Part shown: in pieces, positions 7,438 to 17,284 of the stretch
Layout: each line of letters starts with the position of its first letter
Numbering within the stretch: the first letter of the stretch is position 1
From: an uncultured Christensenella sp.
GTDB lineage: Bacteria; Bacillota; Clostridia; Christensenellales; Pumilibacteraceae
Assembly (NCBI GenBank): GCA_910579205.1
Contig: CAJTTD010000009.1
Coordinates: 1 to 64,000, forward strand
DNA: 64,000 nt
Reading direction: 5' to 3'
Notes under the pieces: generated by a model
The model's input: the letters and a program-made list of their open reading frames with translations, nothing else
Databases searched by the model: none
What the model was told of the DNA's origin: nothing
Made by a program: the position numbers and the translations under genes

Positions 7438-7463
7438 AAAACCACCGCGATCGGTGGTTTTTT
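7438..7463 (+). terminator. Rho-independent terminator, likely the original tRNA-Thr terminator
   Basis: ACCACCG / CGGTGGT stem with a CGAT loop and a T run lies directly after attR. Before integration it would have followed the tRNA gene. In the present arrangement it ends rightward reads out of the prophage. Confidence 0.8.
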
Positions 7464-7583
7464 ATATCTTAGACATACAAATCGATTTAGATGTATTAGT
7501 AAAATGTCATTAAAACTTTTACTACAACAAAGGAATTCCATTTTTCTTGTCCGGCAGAGGCTTTAACATATAGTCCCCCACGC

Positions 7584-10500
7584 TTAATCTTTTCTCAAAC
7601 TCTTATAAATTTCTCGAGCCATAGCTTCCATGACTTTTTGATAAAACTCCGTATCGCTGAATAACTTTTTATAGGAATCGGCATTTTCGAGATAACATTG
7701 AGTAGCGATCTCTTTGAACTTGTCGGGAAAAAGCGAAGAAACAAACATTTCGGGCGTCGTATCGCGGGCGTAACGCTTGAATTTTTTCACTTCTTTATCG
7801 GACATAAACATTTGATAAATGCTCTCGATAATTACTCTGTCGCCCTCGCTGAAATCGCCGTCAAAGCGCTCGTTCACTTTGTCGATAATATTTTGCAATG
7901 TGTCTTTCTTGGGCGTTTTGGCTTTGCTTTTATCGGAAGACGGAACCAAATCCGTATCTTTTTTATCGAGAAGAATTGCGCCGACGAAAGACGCTTTCAA
8001 AGAAGTGTATTCCAATTTTATTTTATCCAAAATATCCGGTTGGTAATGAACGTCAACGGGAAGAAGCGGCAAAAGATTCGACAAAAACACATATTCCTTA
8101 AACAGTTCTTCGTCGTGCAGCCGTACAAGCTGCGTAATATAAGCATAGCATTTGACGAATTTTCTTATATCGAGCCGACAATTAAACCGTTCTTCTTCGG
8201 TCGAAATATCCAAATAACGATCGACAATCGGCTTTATAATGCTGCTCAGTCTCCCTAAATCCACGGAATTTTGCTTGTACGCTTTGTGCTTTGCCATAAA
8301 GTTATAGTAAGTTTCCACGTCATCGAAATTGTACAGCATATACGGGCGAATTTTCGTTCGTAAATCGTAAACCTTGTTATAATCCGTTCTGCCATCCAAT
8401 AAAGTCGCCTCATAATAAGGCTGAAAACTTTCCTTTATTTGTTCGTCGGTATTCTCGAAATCCAAAACGAATGTGTCCGTTTTATCCTTGCATGTTCTGT
8501 TAAGGCGCGAAAGCGTTTGCACGGCGTTAACGTCTTTTAACTTTTTATCCACATACATAGAGTGCAAAAGCGGCTCGTCGAATCCCGTTTGATATTTATT
8601 GGCAACGACAAGAATATTGTATCTATCGCTACGGAACGCTTTACGGAATTTTTTATCCGACGTAATGGCTTGTCCGTTTTCGTCAACGTTCAATCCCGCT
8701 TCCGTATATTCCGTATCATCGATTTTTACCGTTCCCGAAAACGCGACCATCACGCCGCAACCCTTGCTTTCGTTCGGATGCTCTTTCAAAAATTTCTTAA
8801 TAGCAAAGTAATATCTCACGGCATTCGCTCTGCTGTCCGCAACCACCATAGCCTTACCTTTGCCACCGATCTTGAAACGCCCGCTTTCCAAAAAGTTTGA
8901 CATAATCATTTCGGTTTTGTCGGCAATGGTGTAACCGTGTTCTTTGTAATATTTAATCAATGTCCTTATAGTCGGACCTTCGATAAGTTCGGGATTGTCT
9001 GCGGAAATTTTAACGAGCTTAAACGCTTCCTTTATCGTGGTATAGCTTTGCAGCACATCCAAAATAAATCCTTCTTCTATCGCTTGACGCATGGAATAGA
9101 TATGGAACGGACGTTTCTTTTTGATTTTCGAATCGTAAGTTCCGAAAAGCTCTATAGTTTTGTTTTTGGGTGTTGCCGTAAATGCAAAGAAAGATTGATT
9201 GGCGTGTTGCCCTTGCGCAAGGATAGAGCAAACGATATCCGACGACAAATCGACTTCGGATTCGTCTATTCCTTCTTCTTCGGCATACGCTTTTATCGCT
9301 TTATCCAAATCAAGCAACGATTTGCGCAGAGTTTTTGCACTTTCGCCCGACTGACCTTGATGTGCCTCGTCGATAATAATGGCAAACTTTCTACCGACAA
9401 GACTATCGAAATCTTTATACGCAAACAAGAACTTTTGCACGGTACAAATGATAATACGCTTCTTGTCGTTGATTGCGTCCACCAAACCGCGCGAACGCTT
9501 TTTATTGTCGATAGCCTCTACCAAGCCCGGCGTATGATCGAAGCTGTTGATCGTGTCTTGCAACTGGCTGTCCAAAACTACGCGGTTGGTTACGACTATA
9601 ACGGTATCGAAAATCGAATCATTGTTGTCGTTATGTAGAGACGCAAGCCGATACGCTATCCAAGCGATAGAGTTTGATTTACCGCTTCCCGCGGAATGTT
9701 CGATTAGATAACTTTCCCCCACGCCGTTTTGTTTTACGTCGGCAATAACTTTTTTAACGACATCGTATTGATGATAGCGAGGGAATATCAATTTTTCTTT
9801 TTCGACGATACGCGTCGCACCGTTTTTAACGACTTCTTCTTTTTCTTTAACATAAGCGATAAAACGGTAAATGAGATCGAGCAGACTGTCGCGTTGCAAG
9901 ACTTCTTCCCAAAGGTAAGACGTGGCGTATCCGTTCGGGTTTGCGGGGTTGCCTTTGCCGCCCGTATTACCCGCTCCGTTAGACCCTTGATTGAACGGCA
10001 TAAAATATGTATTGCCGCCCTGTAACCAAGTCGTCATATACGCTTCGTAGAGGTCAACCGCAAAATAGACCAAAAAACGGTGATTAAATCTAAAACAAAA
10101 TTCTTTGGGATCTCTGTCGTTTTTGAATTGTTCGACGGCGCACTGCACGTTTTGACCCTTGTATTGATTTTTTAGTTCCAAGGCAACGACGGGAATACCG
10201 TTGAGCGATAAAGCCATATCGATCGTGTTTGTATTTTGTTTGGAATATGCAAACTGACGGGCAACGCCTAAAATGTTGCTTTTATACAACACATTTTGGT
10301 TTTCGTTCAATTCCGATTCGGGCTTGAAATAGCATACCTTTATATTGATGCCCATATCATCTACACCGTGTTTCAAAACGTAGACAAGCCCGTGTTCGGT
10401 AATGCTGCTCTCTAAACGCAGATAAAACTTTTCGGGCGCATCGTCGCCGTAGTATCTGACGTAACGCGCCCATTGTTTTGGTTGCGTTTGTATGATAAAA

Positions 10501-10661
10501 TTGAGAAGTATCTCGGGATAGAGAGCCTTCTCTTTATCGTAGACGTATTTATTTATTCTATGCCCGTTGGGATTGGTATAAGAAAATTGCTCATAACCGC
10601 CGTCTACGCTTATAAGAAAACTTTCAATATCCTGTTCAAACCGTTTTTCGGATTTATCCAT
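7584..10661 (-). CDS. hsdR: Type I restriction endonuclease subunit R
   Basis: A 1025-aa translocating restriction subunit that cleaves unmodified DNA in complex with HsdM and HsdS. The N-terminal PD-(D/E)xK nuclease domain is seen as MALSLNGIPVVALELKNQ (about 155-172). The SF2 helicase follows, with Walker A HSAGSGKS (about 330), DEAH box IIDEAHQG (about 430) and TATP (about 500). The ATG at 10661 follows AGAGGT by 6 nt and is preferred over the in-frame TTG 21 nt upstream. It is the last gene of the operon, after the membrane protein whose stop lies at 10675. The full length and intact motifs suggest it is active. Confidence 0.93.
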   Translation of the reverse strand: MDKSEKRFEQDIESFLISVDGGYEQFSYTNPNGHRINKYVYDKEKALYPEILLNFIIQTQPKQWARYVRYYGDDAPEKFYLRLESSITEHGLVYVLKHGVDDMGINIKVCYFKPESELNENQNVLYKSNILGVARQFAYSKQNTNTIDMALSLNGIPVVALELKNQYKGQNVQCAVEQFKNDRDPKEFCFRFNHRFLVYFAVDLYEAYMTTWLQGGNTYFMPFNQGSNGAGNTGGKGNPANPNGYATSYLWEEVLQRDSLLDLIYRFIAYVKEKEEVVKNGATRIVEKEKLIFPRYHQYDVVKKVIADVKQNGVGESYLIEHSAGSGKSNSIAWIAYRLASLHNDNNDSIFDTVIVVTNRVVLDSQLQDTINSFDHTPGLVEAIDNKKRSRGLVDAINDKKRIIICTVQKFLFAYKDFDSLVGRKFAIIIDEAHQGQSGESAKTLRKSLLDLDKAIKAYAEEEGIDESEVDLSSDIVCSILAQGQHANQSFFAFTATPKNKTIELFGTYDSKIKKKRPFHIYSMRQAIEEGFILDVLQSYTTIKEAFKLVKISADNPELIEGPTIRTLIKYYKEHGYTIADKTEMIMSNFLESGRFKIGGKGKAMVVADSRANAVRYYFAIKKFLKEHPNESKGCGVMVAFSGTVKIDDTEYTEAGLNVDENGQAITSDKKFRKAFRSDRYNILVVANKYQTGFDEPLLHSMYVDKKLKDVNAVQTLSRLNRTCKDKTDTFVLDFENTDEQIKESFQPYYEATLLDGRTDYNKVYDLRTKIRPYMLYNFDDVETYYNFMAKHKAYKQNSVDLGRLSSIIKPIVDRYLDISTEEERFNCRLDIRKFVKCYAYITQLVRLHDEELFKEYVFLSNLLPLLPVDVHYQPDILDKIKLEYTSLKASFVGAILLDKKDTDLVPSSDKSKAKTPKKDTLQNIIDKVNERFDGDFSEGDRVIIESIYQMFMSDKEVKKFKRYARDTTPEMFVSSLFPDKFKEIATQCYLENADSYKKLFSDTEFYQKVMEAMAREIYKSLRKD

Positions 10662-10674
10662 AGTGCTACCTCTT

Positions 10675-11874
10675 TTATTCAATAGGGATGTCCCGTGCTT
10701 GTAGTTCTTGTAGAGTTATTTCTTTCAATTCGCCAAGAGAGCAAAATCGTACGTTCTGAAAAGTTGGAAGGCAAATAAACATTAAATCATAATAAAATTT
10801 CCGATTGTAAATGTCTTCTATTTCCATTATTGGATGTTCAATTAAATTCTGCCTGTACATCTGCACTAAAAGTTCATTACTCGGCAATAAAGTATTGTTT
10901 GCGGATGGTATATGCCAAGAACCAGCAAAGTATATTCTTTGGATAGTAAAAGAAGAATTCGCAGAATTTTCAAGCTCCATATATGATACAATTCCATTAG
11001 GGGGTTTCGGTGCGCCGCTAAAAGAATCTTTATCGTAAATAAAGCACAATTTTCTATTGGCGATATCCGGTTCTTCCACATTGATTATATTAAACGTAAA
11101 TATAGGTTTCGCTTTAGCAAGTTCATCTTCTCTTTTTTGTTTATCGCTATGCTTTATTGTCCACGCTACGCCGACAAGCGTTAAAAGCCCGCCATATACT
11201 GCCGCAATTACAGCCGTTACAACTGTTTGCAAATCATTGTTAGGAATAATGAAAATTAAATAAATAGTCAAACCTATGCCAACTACAAAGTCTTGCACCA
11301 AAAACCATTTTGGATATTTTGAGCTACTCAAAAACGAAATAGACAAACTATATAGAATTATCAATAATGACAATATTCCAAAAACAAATTTTAACGGTAA
11401 ACTATTTATTATAAATGACATATAAAACAAATCCAACAGCAAATAGAAAGATACAAGTTTTAATGCCATTGCTAAAATATGTTTTTTTGTCAACTTGCTT
11501 TTATCGGAATTATTCCAAGCCATAATCGCAAAACAAATAGTCATTATTACTGTTATTGTTGCCGCCAAAACAAATCCATACCAATACCAATTAAAGGCAG
11601 TTTTATATGTATTGATTATAAAACTGCCACCGAAAATAACAATAATAAGTATTGTTGAAGCATTTTCCCAAACTTCAAATTTGTCTTTTGTTTTGCGCTT
11701 TTGAAAAAAGCTACTAATCATAACGGCACAAGATATATACCACACAATCTGCTTTGCTATTAAGTTGATTTCCAAAAACGCAAAAACAATTATCAATACC
11801 AACGAAGCAAGAATCAGAAACGACCAAATTGAATCCAGTGTTTTCTTTAAGATTTTCATTCTGTTGTCTTTCAT
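10675..11874 (-). CDS. Multi-pass membrane protein embedded in the type I RM operon
   Basis: A 399-aa protein with six to eight predicted membrane helices in the first 245 residues, then a charged hinge (TIKHSDKQKREDELAKAK) and a soluble C-terminal domain of about 150 residues (AKPIFTFNIINVEEPD...). Its start overlaps the hsdS stop (ATGA at 11874-11871) and it precedes hsdR. Such a membrane sensor or effector is not part of the restriction enzyme, so it could be an accessory defence effector or a cargo gene. It is rich in AT compared with hsdM. No family was recognised. Confidence 0.75.
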   Translation of the reverse strand: MKDNRMKILKKTLDSIWSFLILASLVLIIVFAFLEINLIAKQIVWYISCAVMISSFFQKRKTKDKFEVWENASTILIIVIFGGSFIINTYKTAFNWYWYGFVLAATITVIMTICFAIMAWNNSDKSKLTKKHILAMALKLVSFYLLLDLFYMSFIINSLPLKFVFGILSLLIILYSLSISFLSSSKYPKWFLVQDFVVGIGLTIYLIFIIPNNDLQTVVTAVIAAVYGGLLTLVGVAWTIKHSDKQKREDELAKAKPIFTFNIINVEEPDIANRKLCFIYDKDSFSGAPKPPNGIVSYMELENSANSSFTIQRIYFAGSWHIPSANNTLLPSNELLVQMYRQNLIEHPIMEIEDIYNRKFYYDLMFICLPTFQNVRFCSLGELKEITLQELQARDIPIE

Positions 11875-13100
11875 GCTACTTCCTTTTTACCCGTAACGTA
11901 TTCGTATATAAGCGACTTTTTATATTCCTGCAACTTCTCGATTTTTTGTTGCTTGATAGAAATAAGACTATCTATATCAGCACATTTTTTATCGAGATAA
12001 TCAGCAACTTGTTGTTGTTCAACCATAGGGGGCAATACTATGAAACAATTTTTAATGAAGTCAACACTCGCTCTCGGCATTTTAGTACCATAAGTCGAAG
12101 CGTTTACAGAATCTAAAAAACCATAACTTAATAAATAATAACGTAAAAACCCGTTAAAAATTTTATCTGAACAAAAAATTGCAAATTCTCCACTTACAAA
12201 TATATCTTTAATTGCAATAAAGGCTTTTGCAAGATAAGGGCGCAATTTCCCGAATAAGACATCTCCTTTATATGCAACATTTGCTTCTGTAACCTCATAG
12301 GCATTTCCGGTTTCAACAAATTTCCCTGTAAAACTTTCTATGTTTTCCAATCCTATGTATTGAAAATTCTGTCCATTGCTTTTTTCAATACGATTGCTTG
12401 TGTTAAACTTAATTTTCTCAATTTGCCAACTTTCAGGAATTTCTCCAATCCATTTGATACCGCTGTCTTTCATAGGCACGGTGTGGTCAAGTCCTTTTGT
12501 AACCGCTTCGGTAATAACTGCTTGCTTGTATTCCTTTAATTTTTCTATCTGCGCACAATGGTTTGCGATTAAGGTTTCAGCAGTTGAAATCTTTTTGTTA
12601 AGTACGCGCACGATTCTATTTTGAATATATATAGGCGGGATAGGTAAAACAATACTTTTCATTTCTTGCCAACGGGTAGTCCACAAATCAGCGACTATAC
12701 CGTGCCCCCACCGATAAAATTCCTCGGCAAAACCGTAATTTTTTAATATTAAATTTGTAAATTCGGGGATAATCACATCGGTATTTTCCGTATATAAAAC
12801 CGTATTGATCAAAGACACCGAGCCATCTAGATCGGAAACTCCACAGGATTGTTTTCTATCCGAACGCGAATTTATTACAAAATCATTAACTTTAACCATT
12901 TTACGGTTGTCGTTCGCATCGGTTTTGGCAACGTTTTCCATTTGCGGCACAATTCCGTTTCGCGTTACGGAAAGCGGCGGATAATCCGTATCATTTACTT
13001 TTTCATTACGGCATTTGAAAATCGAGCCTATTTTGATTAGCTCCCAATCTTCTGGCATTTCGCCTATCCATTCGATTCTGCTGTCTTTCTTTTGTTTCAT
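11871..13100 (-). CDS. hsdS: Type I restriction-modification specificity subunit S
   Basis: A 409-aa protein that gives sequence recognition to the HsdMR complex. Two target-recognition domains each begin with the family signature (DSRIEWIGEMPEDWEL near 6, DSGIKWIGEIPESWQI near 211) and each is followed by a conserved coiled helix (EKLKEYKQAVITEAVTKGL near 187; EKLQEYKKSLIYEYVTGKK at the C-terminus). A complete two-domain architecture implies a bipartite asymmetric target. AAGGATAG precedes the start. The target sequence cannot be read from the protein. Confidence 0.93.
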   Translation of the reverse strand: MKQKKDSRIEWIGEMPEDWELIKIGSIFKCRNEKVNDTDYPPLSVTRNGIVPQMENVAKTDANDNRKMVKVNDFVINSRSDRKQSCGVSDLDGSVSLINTVLYTENTDVIIPEFTNLILKNYGFAEEFYRWGHGIVADLWTTRWQEMKSIVLPIPPIYIQNRIVRVLNKKISTAETLIANHCAQIEKLKEYKQAVITEAVTKGLDHTVPMKDSGIKWIGEIPESWQIEKIKFNTSNRIEKSNGQNFQYIGLENIESFTGKFVETGNAYEVTEANVAYKGDVLFGKLRPYLAKAFIAIKDIFVSGEFAIFCSDKIFNGFLRYYLLSYGFLDSVNASTYGTKMPRASVDFIKNCFIVLPPMVEQQQVADYLDKKCADIDSLISIKQQKIEKLQEYKKSLIYEYVTGKKEVA

Positions 13101-13110
13101 TTTTCTATCC

Positions 13111-13956
13111 TTAAAATCTTAATGGAATATTTGAAGTGTTAATCTTACAATTTAATCCATATTTTTTACATAGCATTTTTACAGTTTCAATCGCACTTGA
13201 ATCTTTTATCATTGGAGAAAGCGTAATTTCTTTTGCTGCATTTTCAACTTCAATGGGGATTTCGAGATAAGGAGCACATAAACCACCTGCGTTACGAAAT
13301 TTTATAAAATTCTGTTCCCCAATAAGTAAAGTCTCATACTCATTTTCAGAAAACTCTATTGTACATCTTACTTCATTTTCCGGTTTGAAAGCAGGATGCT
13401 TAAATTGAAATCTAAAAATACGCAGCTCAGATAATAAGAACATTTTGAGAAAAATCACTTCTTTCGTATTTTTCCATTTTTCGTAATACTTATCGAAGGT
13501 AGTTTTAAGAATTTCTTTTTGTATATCTTCATTGTATACTACTCCCCAAATACTAACTCTTGGATCAAATATCGTAAAATATTTATAAAGCGCATTTCTT
13601 AACTCTGCTATCTTAAACGCTAAATTATATCCTGCTTTATCATTACTTTTTGTGTAATTTTGCCATAACGGCAAGCTATCGTTATCCCTTGAAAAACTAC
13701 AAATAAAACATTTACTCGTTGGTCTATCCTTTAGAGAATCTAACACAAAAGAAACATATTCTTTCTCGTACGGTTGTTCCATAAGCACTTCTTTTGCTTT
13801 TTCAACAATATATATTCCTTCACTTTCATCATTCAAAACAGAGCATTCGGTAAACCACAAACTTTTAGATTTAATAATGCCTAAAAGACCATCAACAGAA
13901 GTATAGTGATATACTAATTCATTTTCATCAAAACAAAGTTCAGTGTTTTCACTCAT
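13111..13956 (-). CDS. DUF2971-family protein
   Basis: A 281-aa soluble protein. The N-terminal LVYHYTSVDGLLGIIKSKSL followed by LWFTECSVLNDESEG (about 14-45) is the characteristic DUF2971 opening, and CFICSFSRDNDSLPLWQNY (about 98-116) is a second conserved block. The family has no settled function and is often found in defence loci. The start overlaps the hsdM stop (ATGA at 13956-13953) and the stop lies 10 nt before hsdS, so it is made together with the methylase and specificity subunits. It may be an extra effector or regulator of the RM system. Confidence 0.8.
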   Translation of the reverse strand: MSENTELCFDENELVYHYTSVDGLLGIIKSKSLWFTECSVLNDESEGIYIVEKAKEVLMEQPYEKEYVSFVLDSLKDRPTSKCFICSFSRDNDSLPLWQNYTKSNDKAGYNLAFKIAELRNALYKYFTIFDPRVSIWGVVYNEDIQKEILKTTFDKYYEKWKNTKEVIFLKMFLLSELRIFRFQFKHPAFKPENEVRCTIEFSENEYETLLIGEQNFIKFRNAGGLCAPYLEIPIEVENAAKEITLSPMIKDSSAIETVKMLCKKYGLNCKINTSNIPLRF

Positions 13957-15728
13957 TCTCCCAAAATCTCCTTCATAAGTTTCGCTTCTTCGATAGAAAG
14001 GGTTTTGAACTCGGCGAAAATCTCGTCGCTGCTGCGCGGCGGTACGAATTTATAAAAGATACGGGTAAACGGCACTTCGTACCCAATTTTGTCTTTGGTT
14101 CTATCCATAAATGCAAGCGGATTGTACGGCAAAACGTTTCTTTTGAAATATTCGTCTATATCTTCCCGCAAGGGGATGATCTCGCTGTCAGTCTTACCTT
14201 TCACGGGCTGCTTTTTCCCGTGTTTAAGAATGCAATTGCCGTTATCGTCCGCAAGCGCCGTTTCGACGGTTACTTTTGTGTAGCCGAAATACTTGTTGTC
14301 GAAAGTTTTGCTTTCCACTACGAGCGAGCCGCCCCTATATTCTTTGTTATCGAACTCATTATACGCTTGCATGATAAGGTCGATACAAGCGTTATCTAAA
14401 TCGACGCGCTTGTTGCCGATATTTTTGCGGCGCTTTACAAAGCATTTGCTCGCGTCGATCAGTTGCACTTTTCCGATACGGTTTTCGGCTTTATCTTTAC
14501 TTATCACCCAAATATACGTTGCAATACTCGTGTTGTAAAATAAGTCGGTGGGAAGCTGTATTATCGCTTCGACCAAATCTTGTCCTATAAGATAGCGACG
14601 TATTTCGGACGGCCCGCTGCCGGCGTCGCCCGTGAACAGCGACGAGCCGTTCTGAATGATCGCCATACGTCCCGCGCCGTCTTTGAGCTTTTTTACGCCG
14701 TTGAGCATAAACAGCATTTGCCCGTCGGAAATAGACGGAAGTCCCGGCCCGAATCTACCGTCATATCCGAGCCTCGCTTCGTTTTCCACGGCGTCTTTTT
14801 CGCGCTTCCAATCGATGCCGAAAGGCGGGTTGGAAATTATGTAATCGAACTCATAGCCCGAATATGCGTCGTCGGAAAGTGTATCGCCGAATTTCATACC
14901 GCTTGCATTGCCGCCCTTAATAAGCATGTCGGCTTTTGCGATAGCGTACGTTTCGGGGTTGAACTCTTGTCCGAAACAAGTTAGGTCGGCTTCGGGGTTG
15001 ATTTCTTTGACACGCTCGGTAAGGCAGCCGAGCATTTGGCTCGTCCCCATAGTCATATCGTAAGCCGTCTTATAGCAACCGTTTTGCTTGATTTCGTCTT
15101 TTTCGGGCGAGATAAGAAGCTCGGTCATCAAATAGATAATATCGCGGCTTGTAAAGTGCGCTCCCGCTTCTTCGTTGTAGCTTTCGGAAAATTTGCGGAT
15201 AAGTTCTTCAAATATGTAGCCCATATCCATAGACGTGATCTTATCGGGCGACATATCCGCTTTTTTGGAATTAAATTCTTGAATGACGACGTAAAGGACA
15301 TTGCCTTTCACCATATTCTTCACTTCATCGGCAAATTTGAAATTGGCGAGAATATCTTTTACGTTATCCGAAAACCCTTGCAAATAGTAATCGAAATTGA
15401 CTTGAATATTGTCGGGATCGGCAAGAAGGCGCTTGAAATCAAAATTACTTGTGTTATAAAACGAATATCCCGAAGCATTGCAAAGCGCGCCGTCGCGGAC
15501 AGCTCCTTCGTAGCCTTGCTCGTTAAGCCTTTTATATTCTTGCAAAACTTTGTCTTTCGTTGCTGCCAATGCATCGTCAAATCGTTTTAATACCGTCATT
15601 GGCAAAATAACTTTACCGTACTCGTGCGGTTTATAAAAGCCTACTAAGTGCGTTGCTATTTCCCAAATAAGGTTAGCTTTTTCCTGAATATTCGTATTTG
15701 TTTGCTTTTGCAATTCGTTGATAGCCAT
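13953..15728 (-). CDS. hsdM: Type I DNA N6-adenine methyltransferase subunit M
   Basis: A 591-aa modification subunit. The N-terminal HsdM helical domain (about 5-150) precedes the SAM-binding motif DMTMGTSQMLGC (about 222-233) and the catalytic motif NPPFGIDW (about 298-305) typical of N6-adenine methylases. The start is taken at 15728 (MAINELQKQ), where AAGGAA lies 8 nt upstream; the frame stays open further upstream into a region overlapping another small gene. First gene of the RM operon, overlapping the DUF2971 gene by 4 nt. Confidence 0.93.
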   Translation of the reverse strand: MAINELQKQTNTNIQEKANLIWEIATHLVGFYKPHEYGKVILPMTVLKRFDDALAATKDKVLQEYKRLNEQGYEGAVRDGALCNASGYSFYNTSNFDFKRLLADPDNIQVNFDYYLQGFSDNVKDILANFKFADEVKNMVKGNVLYVVIQEFNSKKADMSPDKITSMDMGYIFEELIRKFSESYNEEAGAHFTSRDIIYLMTELLISPEKDEIKQNGCYKTAYDMTMGTSQMLGCLTERVKEINPEADLTCFGQEFNPETYAIAKADMLIKGGNASGMKFGDTLSDDAYSGYEFDYIISNPPFGIDWKREKDAVENEARLGYDGRFGPGLPSISDGQMLFMLNGVKKLKDGAGRMAIIQNGSSLFTGDAGSGPSEIRRYLIGQDLVEAIIQLPTDLFYNTSIATYIWVISKDKAENRIGKVQLIDASKCFVKRRKNIGNKRVDLDNACIDLIMQAYNEFDNKEYRGGSLVVESKTFDNKYFGYTKVTVETALADDNGNCILKHGKKQPVKGKTDSEIIPLREDIDEYFKRNVLPYNPLAFMDRTKDKIGYEVPFTRIFYKFVPPRSSDEIFAEFKTLSIEEAKLMKEILGE

Positions 15729-15804
15729 TGCGGTTATTCCTTCGCTTGAATTTGATGCTGTTAGTTTTGTATTATAGGACGTTATCTCATAAAATTTATC
15801 AGTA

Positions 15805-15933
15805 TTACACCTTGAAATCGTCAAGATAACGTTTGTATTTGTCTTGCGCCATTAGGCTCGTGTCGCGCAAATAACCGCGCTCGTTTTGCCATTCCTTTAA
15901 GCAATGATAGTTAGAAAAGTTTAAATTCTCCAT
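15805..15933 (-). CDS. Short unrecognised frame, possible gene remnant
   Basis: A 42-aa frame (MENLNFSNYHCLKEWQNERG...) on the same strand as the RM operon, ending 76 nt before hsdM starts. The amino-acid composition is protein-like, with a charged helical C-terminus ending KYKRYLDDFKV. No clear Shine-Dalgarno is present. It may be the tail of a decayed gene once fused to the HTH frame upstream. Confidence 0.35.
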   Translation of the reverse strand: MENLNFSNYHCLKEWQNERGYLRDTSLMAQDKYKRYLDDFKV

Positions 15934-16023
15934 CTATGATAAACGGCACTATTTTTTAATGTGCGGTGTAGTCCTTTATAAACACTTCGGCGACAGGCTT
16001 TTTAGCGATCTATATCTTCAAGC

Positions 16024-16149
16024 CTATTCGCTTAAAGGATCAGCCGTTTCCACTATGCAGTCAACCTTTCTCAGCGCGCAATAATTCCTTACGCTACGTT
16101 CGGACATATTCCATTTTTTCGCCGTTTGCGCTACCGATAAAAATTTCAT
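16024..16149 (-). CDS. Small helix-turn-helix protein, probably truncated
   Basis: A 41-aa frame beginning MKFLSVAQTAKKWNMSERSV, the opening of a common Firmicutes winged-helix/MerR-like family in which an intact protein continues to a conserved Trp-Asn-Ile-Pro segment. Here it diverges after RNYCALRKVDC and stops. The loss of the second half, and its place just upstream of another short frame and the RM operon, suggest a decayed regulatory gene. Confidence 0.45.
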   Translation of the reverse strand: MKFLSVAQTAKKWNMSERSVRNYCALRKVDCIVETADPLSE

Positions 16150-16490
16150 TCTCTATTCCTCGCCATTATTATAACAAATCATCGGCAAAAAAGCAACGGG
16201 CAAAGCAATCAATATGCGAGGTTTTGCTGTTATCGTAGAAAAGTGTAATTGATATTATTGAGAACCGTATAAAACGATTCGATCCTACCCGCTTTATCCT
16301 CCTTTTTCTTGTTTCTCATTTATCGTCCGATCGGCAAGATATTGTAAACATTATTCGAAATACGTCATATCATACGGTATAAAGGCTTTGCCGTGGCTTA
16401 GCCGAATATTCATATCGTTTATTTATTACTACATATTCCGCCCTCGTAACGTGGACAGATGTGTAGTATTTTTATTTAGGGGGTGCAGTC
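16150..16490. other. Intergenic region without a visible gene
   Basis: This is AT-rich spacer between the RM locus and the DUF11 genes. No RNA gene or convincing sigma-A promoter was seen. AGGGGG at its right end serves as ribosome binding site for the first DUF11 gene. Confidence 0.6.
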
Positions 16491-17267
16491 ATGCTCATAT
16501 CCAATCAATCTAACGTAAACTACAATGCCGTAGCTCCCAATCAACCGAGCGCGCCCGGCTCTATCGCAAGTAACGTCGTAAACACCGAGGTCATGTCGGA
16601 CGCCATCACTAAAATTATACATTCGGACAAAACCTTCGCTAAAGACGGCGAAACCGTCCACAACACTATAACCATCACAAACAATTCTTCCGCCGTATTG
16701 GGTCAGACTCATATTGTCAACCCCCGACCGCCCCAAGGCGCCGACTACATTGCGGGGAGCGTCAAAGTAAACGGCGTCGCAAAACCCGATGCCGACCCGA
16801 TAGGCGGATTTTTAATCCCCGACTTAAACCCGGGCGAATCGGTTACCATAGAGTACGATCTTCAGATAAAAAGTCCGTCGTCCGTATCGAGCGTGATCGA
16901 TTCAGTCGAACTGCAATACAATGTGCAAGACCCATTAAGAGGTAACGTTACTTTTACCGATGTCGTAGACCCCGTTACCATAAATGTGGTATCCGCCAAA
17001 CTCAGCGTAGTAAAGTCGGTTGACAAAGCGTTCGCGGTCAAAGGCGATACACTGACATACACGATAACGTTTACTAACGAAGGCAATACCGATATAAACG
17101 ATATTTATTTTACAGACAATATCCCCAACGGCACGACTTTCGTGGAAAGATCGGTATCGATAAACGGCAATAGCATGCCCGCTTACCGTCCCGACATCGG
17201 TTACAGCGTGGCAAACCTGACTCCAAAAAGCAGCGCTACGACGAGCTTTAAGGTAACTATAAACTGA
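16491..17267 (+). CDS. DUF11 repeat protein
   Basis: A 258-aa protein with two DUF11-type Ig-like repeats. The first (about 35-125) contains TITITNNSSAVLG and ends GESVTIEYDLQI; the second (about 165-258) contains TLTYTITFTNEGNTDINDIY. There is no signal peptide or anchor, so it is not obviously exported. DUF11 proteins without signal peptides are frequent in Clostridia and some belong to spore or surface layers, but the role here is open. A paralogue follows after 17 nt. Ribosome binding site AGGGGG precedes the ATG. Confidence 0.8.
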   Translation: MLISNQSNVNYNAVAPNQPSAPGSIASNVVNTEVMSDAITKIIHSDKTFAKDGETVHNTITITNNSSAVLGQTHIVNPRPPQGADYIAGSVKVNGVAKPDADPIGGFLIPDLNPGESVTIEYDLQIKSPSSVSSVIDSVELQYNVQDPLRGNVTFTDVVDPVTINVVSAKLSVVKSVDKAFAVKGDTLTYTITFTNEGNTDINDIYFTDNIPNGTTFVERSVSINGNSMPAYRPDIGYSVANLTPKSSATTSFKVTIN

Positions 17268-17284
17268 ATAACGGGGGAAAAACT

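Noticed and set aside
16370..16385. CATACGGTA upstream of the DUF11 genes as a sigma-K-type -10 element.
   Set aside because: The match is short, the -35 is uninformative, and it lies over 100 bp from the gene, so it cannot be told from chance.
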